DNA of 64,000 bases. Source: Bacteroidota bacterium. GTDB taxonomy: Bacteria > Bacteroidota > Bacteroidia > Chitinophagales > LD1. Below, piece by piece: positions 51,570 to 60,053 of the stretch. The stretch spans positions 186,001 through 250,000 of the forward strand of contig CANJLD010000001.1 of assembly GCA_947475165.1 (NCBI GenBank). Reading direction: 5' to 3'. Each line of letters begins with the position of its first letter. The stretch's first letter is position 1. The notes under the pieces were generated by a model. The model saw only the letters and a program-made list of their open reading frames with translations. It did not search any database and was not told the origin of the DNA. Made by a program: the position numbers and the translations under genes.

Positions 51570-53053
51570 TACTGCATCAATTCTTCCCTGCTCTTAGGTC
51601 TCCGGTCTATCTGCCAGTTAAAGTCTTTCAGTTTATACTGCTCGGGCTTGAGCATTTTTATAGGAGTAAAAACCGCTTCGGGCTTCTGTATAAAAACAAT
51701 CTTGTTAATCTTCTTATCCTTAAAGTATAAAGTAATGTCCGTGCTCAGCGCCTTGTTGTTGCCTATGTATTTGTTCTTCTCGTCCTTGCCAAAATAAATG
51801 CTCTCGCCATTGCCCTTCACATCCATGTAGTCCAGCTCGTTATCCTTAAAGTATCCGAAAATATTAATGCCCTTTATCTGGTCGAAGTATTTATCGCTAC
51901 TGGGCGAAATAATAAAGCCCGCTTTAAAAATGCTCAGCTTCTCGGCCTTCTTGTTTTTCGTTTGCAGGTGAATAGTGTCGCCACTCATCTGAATATTATC
52001 GCCCCACATAACAGGCTTGTAATACATGCGGAAGGTAGAATCCTCGAAGGAATAAAACAGCGAGTCGCACGCGCCCTGTATGTCTTTCATAAACATGCGC
52101 ACCTTATGGTAAGCAAAAAAATTGCGGATAGTATCCTGTGCGCTCTTGCGCATACTCTTTAAAGTATCGCTTGTAAGAAACAGCGAGTCTTTATCCATCT
52201 TGTAAATCAGCAGCGGCTTTTGCGTAGCCATAATGTATTGCTGCGCATCAATAAACTCACCGTAGTGTCCGCGTATCTCCACATCCATACTCGAGTCAAC
52301 CCAGGTAAAGTTGCCTATGGCTTTACCAAAGCCGCGAAACCTTTCGTAATACAAACTATCACCGGTAAGCCGCTGCGGAGGATTCACCACCACGGTATTC
52401 CTGCCAAACGAAGAAACATCGCGCTGACTATCATACCATCCGTTGTTGCAATAGATGCGGCTGTCATCATTCACAATAACCGTATTGCCGTAGAAGTTCG
52501 AAATCTTAGTCTCCACCTGATACATCAGTGTATCGGAAGTCAGATTATAGTTCGGGTCAAGCATCACTACGCTGTCCCTGAAAAACACTTCATGCGTTTT
52601 GCTGTAGTAATAACCCTTGCGGCTGGTAATAATGGTAGAATCTTTATACACCTTGCCACCGGTGAGGTAGTAGCTCATTTTATTCTTTACATCGTAATAC
52701 AACTCATCGGTGTAAAGAATCATTTTGCTGTCCGTAAGCTTTACATTGTTGTTCAGCTTCGAAAACTTTTTATTGCCATCGTGGTGCAGCGTTTGCGAGT
52801 AAGCATCAATCGTATCTTGCCGAATGTGGACATGACCGTAAGCATCAACCGAGTTAGTTTCTTTATCCAACACAGCACTATCGCACCACATTAATATTTC
52901 ATCTTGCTTTAAGGCTACGTTGCCTACAAGGCGCGTATACTTCTTGCCGTCAACTTCCTGCATCTTCAAATAATCGGCATTGATTATTTCTACTTCTTTT
53001 TGTTCGGGTTGTTGGGAAAAGGTGAAGAGAGGAAGGCAGAATAAAAACAACAT
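51569..53053 (-). CDS. OstA/LptA-like protein
   Basis: About 494 residues from ATG 53053 (53059 is also possible), beginning MLFLFCLPLFTFSQQ. The longer frame to 53188 reads through a dispersed repeat and is rejected. The mature part is a beta-jelly-roll-rich OstA domain (VEIINADYLKMQEVDGKKYTRLVGNVALKQDEILMWCDSAVLD), with repeated strands to residue about 400. LptA-type proteins carry LPS across the periplasm to LptD. The LptD-like, MCE and amidase genes nearby support an outer-membrane biogenesis role. Confidence 0.85.
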   Translation of the reverse strand: MLFLFCLPLFTFSQQPEQKEVEIINADYLKMQEVDGKKYTRLVGNVALKQDEILMWCDSAVLDKETNSVDAYGHVHIRQDTIDAYSQTLHHDGNKKFSKLNNNVKLTDSKMILYTDELYYDVKNKMSYYLTGGKVYKDSTIITSRKGYYYSKTHEVFFRDSVVMLDPNYNLTSDTLMYQVETKISNFYGNTVIVNDDSRIYCNNGWYDSQRDVSSFGRNTVVVNPPQRLTGDSLYYERFRGFGKAIGNFTWVDSSMDVEIRGHYGEFIDAQQYIMATQKPLLIYKMDKDSLFLTSDTLKSMRKSAQDTIRNFFAYHKVRMFMKDIQGACDSLFYSFEDSTFRMYYKPVMWGDNIQMSGDTIHLQTKNKKAEKLSIFKAGFIISPSSDKYFDQIKGINIFGYFKDNELDYMDVKGNGESIYFGKDEKNKYIGNNKALSTDITLYFKDKKINKIVFIQKPEAVFTPIKMLKPEQYKLKDFNWQIDRRPKSREELMQ

Positions 53054-53054
53054 T

Positions 53055-53163
53055 GTCATGCCGAGGAACAGCCTGTCCCGATTTTTTATCGGGAAGGCAT
53101 CTTGTATTTTAAATCTGTTCCATACAAGGTTCCTCACTACGCAAAGCCTGCGTTCGGAATGAC
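53055..53163. repeat. Diverged dispersed repeat at the start of the OstA-like gene
   Basis: Ends GTCATGCCGAGG (from 53055) and CGGAATGAC (to 53163). An internal hairpin CCCGAT/ATCGGG encloses a T run. The left end reaches the ATG ATG region of the OstA-like gene, so the element supplies or abuts its start codon and replaces its native upstream sequence. The remaining bases to 53290 show no gene. Confidence 0.65.
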
Positions 53164-53290
53164 AAAAAGAATGAATTGATTTAATCACAAAAGCAAAAAT
53201 GAGAAAAAGGTAAAGAACAAAAAGTAAATATTACCCGAATGGCTTTGTGATTTTGTATTTGTCTAACGTCTTGTGTCTAACATCTAACAT

Positions 53291-54268
53291 CTATTTCCCG
53301 CTCTCATCATACTTCTTCGCTCTGCGCTCTTCGGCTTTCTTTGCGCCTAACACATTGATAGTAATGTAGCGGTAAGGACGTTGTTTTACATCTTTCAGCA
53401 ACACGTTCAGGTTAGTAACCGCAGAATCAACCTTGGTGTAAAGTTCATCGTTCTTCACAATTTTGCCGAGTGTTCCTTTGCCTGCATTTACATCTTTCAG
53501 CACTCCATTCAACTGACCAATTGCGCTGTTCAAATTCTCCACCATCTGTTTCAGGTTTGCCTGTTGCAATGAATCGGTCACGTTCTGTGCGTTCTTCAAA
53601 ATAGCTTCAATAGCTCCGTTATTCTTTTCAATGTTACCGGTAATGCTTTGCAGGTTCTTCAAAGTAAGTTGAAGCGTTTCCTGATTTTGTTGCAGTATCA
53701 CATTAATACTTGCAATAGCGCGGTTAACACCATCAAGCGTAACATAAATACCCTTCGGATTCTGCTGGTCGAACAAATATTTAATACCGGTAATAGTGGT
53801 ATCAAGTCCGGGAAGCATGTGGCGCACATCGCCCATAATCGGGTCTATCTGCTCGCCCAGTTGCTCGGTCAAATCTTTTTTAAAGAATGTATTGATGGTG
53901 TCGCCATCTTCATAAAATGTGGTAGAGTTACCAAACACCAAACGCACTTTTTTACTTCCTAAAAAATCGGTAGAAATAAGTGAGGCATACGTGCTATCTG
54001 TTTTCGGTATCTGAACTCCTTTATCTAAATCAAGCTGAACTACAATATCTCCGGTTAACGGATTGCGTTCCATATTGCCCACCTTACCCACCGGAAAGCC
54101 ATTTACATCAACTATGTTCGATTTATACAAACCATCTACACGTTTGTAAACAGCGTAGTAAACATTCTTGCGAACAAAAAGGTTAGTGCCTTTCAGGAAG
54201 TAAAAACCGAGAACAAAAATGATAATAGAAGCGGTAGAAAATATGCCAACCTTAGCCTGATTTGTCAC
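53291..54268 (-). CDS. MCE/MlaD family lipid-transport protein
   Basis: A 325-residue protein with one N-terminal membrane anchor (IIIFVLGFYFLKGTNLF), then an MCE domain (YYAVYKRVDGLYKSNIVDVNGFPVGKVGNME, with a characteristic G-x-x-V-G pattern). A coiled tail follows (VILQQNQETLQLTLKNLQSITGNIEK). MlaD-type proteins bind phospholipid in the periplasm and pass it between membranes with an ABC transporter, not encoded here. It lies in an outer-membrane biogenesis group with the OstA-like gene and the amidase. Confidence 0.9.
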   Translation of the reverse strand: MTNQAKVGIFSTASIIIFVLGFYFLKGTNLFVRKNVYYAVYKRVDGLYKSNIVDVNGFPVGKVGNMERNPLTGDIVVQLDLDKGVQIPKTDSTYASLISTDFLGSKKVRLVFGNSTTFYEDGDTINTFFKKDLTEQLGEQIDPIMGDVRHMLPGLDTTITGIKYLFDQQNPKGIYVTLDGVNRAIASINVILQQNQETLQLTLKNLQSITGNIEKNNGAIEAILKNAQNVTDSLQQANLKQMVENLNSAIGQLNGVLKDVNAGKGTLGKIVKNDELYTKVDSAVTNLNVLLKDVKQRPYRYITINVLGAKKAEERRAKKYDESGK

Positions 54269-54331
54269 AGCGTATAAATTTTATCAAAAATATGATTTAG
54301 AAGTAGAATACAAAATGAAGAGCGAACAGGT

Positions 54332-55831
54332 TTACTTCTCGAATGCTTTCATTTGTTCTATGCCCATCCGGTTGCCGTCTTTAAATCCGACTATGTAAGC
54401 ATCGGGGTATCCGCCCGCTTTGGCAATGTCCAGCAATTTCTTTGCACCGGCATACGAGTTCGCTTTACCACCGTAATAGCGCGTATAACCGTTTGATAAA
54501 GCTTCGGTGCTAACGGTGCTTAAAAGTTTTTCTGCCTTGCTGTATTCCTTGCTATTTACTTCGGTTTTCAAAGCAAACAATTGAATCTTGAACACTACCG
54601 CAGTTTCTGCTTTAGGTTCAGCTGCAACAGGCTTAGGTTCTTCTTTCTTTTCAACTACTACCGGTTTTGGTTTCGGCTCTTCTTTTTTATCCACTACAAC
54701 CGGCTTTGGCTCTTCTTTCCTTACTACCGGCTCTTCTTTTTTAGTCAACACCGGCTCAGATTTAGGCACAGCCTTTCCACCGCCACTGGAATGCTCTATA
54801 GGCTTCTTAATATTCTTTCCGCTTTTGGTCATAACAAAATCAGGGTTAGCAGCAGTTTTAGTTTTAACAGGCTCTGCTTCTTTCTTTACTACAGGTGATT
54901 CTGTTTTAACCGGTTCAACTTCTTTTTTAACTACAGGAGCCTCTGTTTTAGTTTCTGCCTTAACCGGTTCTGCATCTTTCTTCACTACCGGTCCTTCGGT
55001 TTTGGTTTCTGTTTTAACCGGAGTAGACTCTTCTTTTTGCTCAGCAGCCATTTTATCGCCTAAGCCGCCTTCCATTTCTGTTTTGTAATTACGGAAAGCA
55101 TTCAACAACGCAGTAGCCAGTTGGTCTTGTCCTTTCACGCTTCCCAAAAACTTTTCTTCCTCGGGGTTGGAGATAAAACCTATTTCTGCCAGTAAACTCG
55201 GCATAGTGGTTTTGTATAAAACATAAAATCCTGCTTGCTTTACTCCTAAACTTTTACGCTTGGCATAATTCTCAAACTGGTTTTCAACTTTCGATGCAAG
55301 GTCAATGCTCTGGTCTAAAAATGCATTCATCTTCATGCTCATGATGATGTGACCTTCCGGTGAGTTCGGGTCGAACTCGTAATTCTTATCGCGGTCATCT
55401 TCCAATAAAATTACCGAGTTCTCGCGCTTGGCTACTTCTAAGTTGGCTTCGGTGCGATGCAAACCCAACACATACGTACTGGTTCCGTAAAATTCAGGAT
55501 TAGGCGAAGAGTTGATGTGAATGGCAATAAATAAATCAGCTTTTGCTTTGTTGGCAATTTCAGCGCGCTCGTGTAATTCGAGAAACACATCGGTCTTGCG
55601 GGTGTAAATAACGTTAACGTCAGGAAAATTTTTGGTGATGTAGTCGCCCAGTTTCAGTGCAACTATCAGCGCAATATCTTTTTCGTTGGTTTTACCCGGA
55701 CCGGATGCACCAGGGTCTTTGCCACCATGTCCTGCATCTATCACCACTGTTTTGATAGAAAAGTTGTTATTCGCGTTAGCGTGAGCAAAAAGAAAGAAGG
55801 ACGTTATAAACAATATGCTTTTAAATCTCAC
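54332..55831 (-). CDS. N-acetylmuramoyl-L-alanine amidase with SPOR domain
   Basis: A 499-residue exported protein (signal FITSFFLFAHANA). An Amidase_3 catalytic domain occupies residues about 27-250, with zinc ligands in VIDAGHGGKDPG (His), NEKDIALIVALKLG (Glu) and AIHINSSPN (His), and the catalytic Glu in LLAEIGFIS. A disordered linker of Lys/Glu/Pro/Val repeats (PVKAETKTEAPVVKKE type) follows. The C-terminal SPOR domain (VFKIQLFALKTEV ... GYPDAYIVGFKDGNRMGIEQ) binds denuded glycan strands at division sites. It is divergent from the LptD-like gene. Confidence 0.92.
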   Translation of the reverse strand: MRFKSILFITSFFLFAHANANNNFSIKTVVIDAGHGGKDPGASGPGKTNEKDIALIVALKLGDYITKNFPDVNVIYTRKTDVFLELHERAEIANKAKADLFIAIHINSSPNPEFYGTSTYVLGLHRTEANLEVAKRENSVILLEDDRDKNYEFDPNSPEGHIIMSMKMNAFLDQSIDLASKVENQFENYAKRKSLGVKQAGFYVLYKTTMPSLLAEIGFISNPEEEKFLGSVKGQDQLATALLNAFRNYKTEMEGGLGDKMAAEQKEESTPVKTETKTEGPVVKKDAEPVKAETKTEAPVVKKEVEPVKTESPVVKKEAEPVKTKTAANPDFVMTKSGKNIKKPIEHSSGGGKAVPKSEPVLTKKEEPVVRKEEPKPVVVDKKEEPKPKPVVVEKKEEPKPVAAEPKAETAVVFKIQLFALKTEVNSKEYSKAEKLLSTVSTEALSNGYTRYYGGKANSYAGAKKLLDIAKAGGYPDAYIVGFKDGNRMGIEQMKAFEK

Positions 55832-55911
55832 GTTTTGGATTTTTATTTTTGATGCTGTTTAAATCAAATTCCATAACAATTACCGCTGTAACAAATTTGT
55901 TTTAATCCCAC

Positions 55912-55919
55912 TAAGTTTG
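55912..55919 (+). promoter_or_regulatory. Possible -7 promoter element TAAGTTTG before the LptD-like gene
   Basis: A perfect TAnnTTTG match that overlaps the proposed TTG start at 55917. If it is real, transcription would begin after that start codon, so either the element is chance or the start is wrong. Confidence 0.25.
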
Positions 55920-58646
55920 AATTTGCTGAACCAAATATATCCGAACATCAAGTGTTATGCGCCAGGTATTGCTTTGTATTTAACAACAGTATTTATAGGT
56001 CTGTCTAATATTCTGAATGCAAATTCTTCTATCGTAGCTCCTGCTCAAAAATATGTTTTTGCCGCGCCTGCCGATAGTTTAATTGGAAAGAAGCTTTCAT
56101 TCGGTTCAGATTCTCTGCAATTAAACGATTCTTCCTACACAGTTATTGCAGATACCATCAGCAGAAATGATACTATAAATAAAGCCGATGACGGAGAAAT
56201 TAAAGATGTAATTACTTACAAAGCGGCTGATTCGATTGTGTATGATATGAATACGAAGAAGATGTATTTGTATAACGGCAGCGATGTGCATTACCAGAAA
56301 ATACAGCTCAACGCCAACCTGGTTGACTTTGACTGGAACACATTTACGCTCACCTCTCAGGGAACGATAGACAGTTCCGGTGCGCTGGAAGGAAATCCGG
56401 TTTTTACCGATGACGGTAAAGAGTATAAAGCCAAGAAGATGAAATACAATTTCAAAACAAAAAAAGGAATTGTGTTTGAAGTGCTGACGAAAGAAGGCGA
56501 AGCCTATATACATAGCGAGGTTGTAAAGAAAAATGAGTTTGACGAATGGTATGGGCAGGGAACAAAATACACCACCTGCGATATTGAAGACCATCCGCAT
56601 TTTTATTTTAAGGCAAAGAAAGTGAAGATGGTTCCGGGCAAAGTAATGGTAACCGGTCCGGCTAATTTGTGGGTGGGCGATGTACCTACTCCGCTTTATC
56701 TTCCGTTTGGAATTTTTCCAGTTAAGCAAGGTAAGCGTTCGGGAATTGTTTTGCCTGAATACGGACAGGATGCTATCCTTGGGTTCTTTATTCGCAACGG
56801 TGGTTACTACTGGGCGGTGAACGATTACCTCGGTTTAAAGTTCACCGGACAGGTTTCTACTAACGGAACAGTCGGTGCAGGATTAAATGCGCAATACGCT
56901 TTGCGGTACAAGTTCACCGGCTCGCTTAACTTCTCTTATCTCCGCTCGCGCCCATTTGACCCCGATTTGCCTAATGCAAAATCAACCAACGCTTACAGTT
57001 TAAGTTGGTCGCATACACAAGACCCTCGCTCGTTGCCCAATTCGAGTTTTGGCGCGAGTGTGCAAATGCAGACTGCCGATTTTTATCAGGCAAGTAGAAT
57101 TACCGATACACGCTTACTGAATACATCTTTCAATTCATCGGTCAATTACGGACACGTTTTTGTCAGCACTCCGTTTTCTATTTCGGTAAACATGAGCCAT
57201 CAGCAAAATTTGTTGAACCGCACCATCAGTTTCGGACTTCCTACTGTTCGGCTTTCCATGTCGCGCGTGTCTCCTTTTAAAAGTAAAATACAAAGCGGTG
57301 CGCCTAAATGGTATGAGAGTATTGGCTTTACTTATGCTTTTGAGTTTCAGAATCGCGTGAGTACGTATGATTCTATTCTTTTCCGTGCAGAGACCGGTGA
57401 TAAATTTCGCTTTGGTATCAACCAAAATTTTAGTGTAGATGCTCCATTGCGCGTGTTGAAGTATCTCAACATTACTCCTTCATTTAATTATCAGGAGCGC
57501 ACTTATTTTAAAGGTATTGAAAAATCGTGGGACCCTGATACTGTTTATGTAATAAGAAGCGACAGTAAAGTAGATACACTTAACGGGCAGATAAAAACCG
57601 ATACTATTTGGAAGTTTAATTCATCGCGTAATTTCTCTGCTTCCATTTCTTTCAGCACTAAGGTGACCGGTATTTTTAAGTTCAAAAGCAAATACCTCAG
57701 AGCCATCAGGCATACGTTTACTCCGGGTGTTTCGTTTGTGTATAGTCCCGATTTTGGAAGCGATTTCTGGAAATACAATAAGTATGTACAGGGTGATGCC
57801 AACGGAACACGAAAAAAATATTCGGTATTTGAACCGGATGCCATTTACGGAGCACCGGGCTACGGACAGGTAGCGCAACTCAACTGGAGTTTGAATAATA
57901 ACTTTGAAATGAAAACCTATTCGAAGAAAGATACGGTGAATCACGAACAGAAAGTTGGTTTGTTCGACCAGGTTAATTTGAGTGGTGGGTATAATTTTAT
58001 TGCTGATTCGTTGCGACTGCAACCATTTAATTTATCGGTAGTAGCTGCGCGTATTTTTAATCTCATCAATTTAAACTTCAGCGCACAGTTTGACCCTTAT
58101 GCAGTGGATTCTTTCAACCGGAAAATAAATACGTTTCAGTTTTCTAAAAACCGTCAGCTGCTTCGCTTTGCTACGGCTAATATCAGCGCGAGTATGTCAT
58201 TACATTCTAAACAGCGGCCGTCACTTACCGGTAACGATGCACTACCAAATTTTATGGGCGATTATGTTTCGTACAACCCCGACCAGATTTACAACTTCGA
58301 TATTCCGTGGAATTTATCGCTGGGCTATAACTTTAATATTTCGAAGGGAACTACCTATAATCCCGATACTATTCTTACTGTGCAATCGCTTCGTGGTGCA
58401 GTTGATTTTAATTTAACTCCGCATTGGAAAGTGGCGGTAAGCAGCGGCTTCGATATTTCGCGTAAACAGATTACGCTTACCAATGTAACCGTAGTTCGCG
58501 ATTTACATTGCTGGGAACTTTCCTTTACCTGGACTCCGGCACTGCCCACTTTCAATCAGCAACAGTTTACCATTATCCTTCATCCTAAATCGGCAACGCT
58601 GAAAGATTTGAAATTGCAGAAGAAGAATTCGTTGCAGAATTTGTAA
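55917..58646 (+). CDS. LptD-like LPS assembly outer-membrane protein
   Basis: A 909-residue protein starting at TTG, with a hydrophobic signal (CYAPGIALYLTTVFIGLSNIL). Residues about 75-260 are an OstA-like periplasmic domain (VYDMNTKKMYLYNGSDVHYQ, VFTDDGKEYKAKKMKYNFKTKKG). The rest is a large beta-barrel rich in aromatic strand ends (FKGSLN/YSWSH-type strands, GYNFNISKG near the end). LptD inserts LPS into the outer leaflet. No other start is clearly better, but see the overlapping promoter match. It is divergent from the amidase and close to the OstA-like gene. Confidence 0.85.
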   Translation: MNLLNQIYPNIKCYAPGIALYLTTVFIGLSNILNANSSIVAPAQKYVFAAPADSLIGKKLSFGSDSLQLNDSSYTVIADTISRNDTINKADDGEIKDVITYKAADSIVYDMNTKKMYLYNGSDVHYQKIQLNANLVDFDWNTFTLTSQGTIDSSGALEGNPVFTDDGKEYKAKKMKYNFKTKKGIVFEVLTKEGEAYIHSEVVKKNEFDEWYGQGTKYTTCDIEDHPHFYFKAKKVKMVPGKVMVTGPANLWVGDVPTPLYLPFGIFPVKQGKRSGIVLPEYGQDAILGFFIRNGGYYWAVNDYLGLKFTGQVSTNGTVGAGLNAQYALRYKFTGSLNFSYLRSRPFDPDLPNAKSTNAYSLSWSHTQDPRSLPNSSFGASVQMQTADFYQASRITDTRLLNTSFNSSVNYGHVFVSTPFSISVNMSHQQNLLNRTISFGLPTVRLSMSRVSPFKSKIQSGAPKWYESIGFTYAFEFQNRVSTYDSILFRAETGDKFRFGINQNFSVDAPLRVLKYLNITPSFNYQERTYFKGIEKSWDPDTVYVIRSDSKVDTLNGQIKTDTIWKFNSSRNFSASISFSTKVTGIFKFKSKYLRAIRHTFTPGVSFVYSPDFGSDFWKYNKYVQGDANGTRKKYSVFEPDAIYGAPGYGQVAQLNWSLNNNFEMKTYSKKDTVNHEQKVGLFDQVNLSGGYNFIADSLRLQPFNLSVVAARIFNLINLNFSAQFDPYAVDSFNRKINTFQFSKNRQLLRFATANISASMSLHSKQRPSLTGNDALPNFMGDYVSYNPDQIYNFDIPWNLSLGYNFNISKGTTYNPDTILTVQSLRGAVDFNLTPHWKVAVSSGFDISRKQITLTNVTVVRDLHCWELSFTWTPALPTFNQQQFTIILHPKSATLKDLKLQKKNSLQNL

Positions 58647-58657
58647 GCTTGAACGCT

Positions 58658-59974
58658 TTATAGTTCCATTATCTCTTCCCACTCCCTAACTAACTGTTGC
58701 CTGTGCAATAGAAGCACCTCAATCATCTCTTTATTATTTTGTGCTAAGGAAAACAGATTCCAGCACGCATAAGTTTTTTTCATAAACGAATAAAACCGCA
58801 GACTATACAAACCAGAGGCGGGAATAAATAAGGCAAAGGCGAGCGTAATAGGATTGCTTTTTATAAACAGGGCAATAATTAGTAACTGAAAAAGGTAATA
58901 GCCAATCCAACCGAACATACCAATCACAAAATTTACGGAAGCATGAAAATGCACTTGCTTTACTTTTGTATCAGCCGTGTTGTAAGCAAACCGGTAAGGC
59001 AGATAGTTGAAGGCGATGCTCAGAAGATGTAAAGGCATGCCCAGTCCAACAGCAAAAATATTTTGAGCCGCAGCAGCAAAATTAAGCTGCTCCACATTTT
59101 TACGGATAAACAAACGATGCGGAATTTGTAATTTATCAAGTGCCTCGTGATAATCGCGCAAGCGATGTTTAAATTCTTTTAAACGTTCGTGATTGTTATT
59201 ATGAAGACGGTTGATACTATCTGCTATTTGCCGGTTGATTTTATAATCATCCTGCAGGCTCTTTGTAGTTGGCTTATACAACGCGAGCACATCTTCATAC
59301 AACCGGTCGTTACTGTGTTGGTGAATATCTACTACAAGCGTGCGCATTTCACTTTCAATGTGTTGCGTAAAAGCGTTAATCGCCTTCACAGGGTCTTGCG
59401 CATACTGCTCCTGATACTCTTTCAAATAAACAGGCTCTCCAATATTGATAAACAGGTTACTTCTGAAATTTTTGGCAGCCGAATAATTGAGTCCCACTTG
59501 CAACATGCGGAGGTTCAGGTCGAAATTGTTTTTTGCTTCAGTGCGTAAGGCAATTCGCGCGGCTCCTTTCTTCAGTTTGCGCAGTCGCTTTTCAGTTACA
59601 CAATCTCCTTCGGGATACATGATTATAGATTGTCCTTGCCCGAGTAAATCAACACACCTTTCAAAGGTAACTTCGTTCATCTTCATCATTTCATCCGCTT
59701 CACCTTTGCGGTAAATAGGAATAATACGCAGGGCACTCAACACTTTTCGGATGAACGGTTTCTTAAACATATCGCCCCGGGCTATCGAATAAATCTGAGG
59801 CTTGGCAAACATCTGCACTACGAGCGCATCTAAAAAAGCATTGGTGTGATTCGATACAATTAAGGTCGGCACAGCTTCGTTCAACCGCTCGCGGTTTGCA
59901 ATTTCTATCTTCTTGTAGAAGATATGAACCGCAGTGGTTACAACCGGTTTTAGAAGCTGATAGAGTATGGACAC
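58658..59974 (-). CDS. Lysophospholipid acyltransferase family protein with C-terminal membrane helices
   Basis: A 438-residue PlsC-like enzyme. The catalytic motif is NHTNAFLDAL near residue 42, and further family motifs are IIPIYRKGE near 85 and MYPEGDC near 122. Residues about 320-410 contain hydrophobic helices (FVIGMFGWIGYYLFQLLIIALF and FALFIPASGLYSLRF), so the enzyme is membrane bound. It probably acylates a glycerol phosphate or lysolipid. It ends 12 bases from the convergent LptD-like gene. Confidence 0.88.
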   Translation of the reverse strand: MSILYQLLKPVVTTAVHIFYKKIEIANRERLNEAVPTLIVSNHTNAFLDALVVQMFAKPQIYSIARGDMFKKPFIRKVLSALRIIPIYRKGEADEMMKMNEVTFERCVDLLGQGQSIIMYPEGDCVTEKRLRKLKKGAARIALRTEAKNNFDLNLRMLQVGLNYSAAKNFRSNLFINIGEPVYLKEYQEQYAQDPVKAINAFTQHIESEMRTLVVDIHQHSNDRLYEDVLALYKPTTKSLQDDYKINRQIADSINRLHNNNHERLKEFKHRLRDYHEALDKLQIPHRLFIRKNVEQLNFAAAAQNIFAVGLGMPLHLLSIAFNYLPYRFAYNTADTKVKQVHFHASVNFVIGMFGWIGYYLFQLLIIALFIKSNPITLAFALFIPASGLYSLRFYSFMKKTYACWNLFSLAQNNKEMIEVLLLHRQQLVREWEEIMEL

Positions 59975-60053
59975 GGAAACTAAATTAAACCGTTGAAGCA
60001 GTTTGCCAAATCCATACGCATTTTAAGCATCATATTTTAATATTGTAGCCGCA

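Noticed and set aside
53054-53188. Upstream extension of the OstA-like gene (start at 53188)
   Set aside because: The added residues (CHSERRLCVV type) are translation of a dispersed repeat; a good signal peptide begins at 53053/53059.
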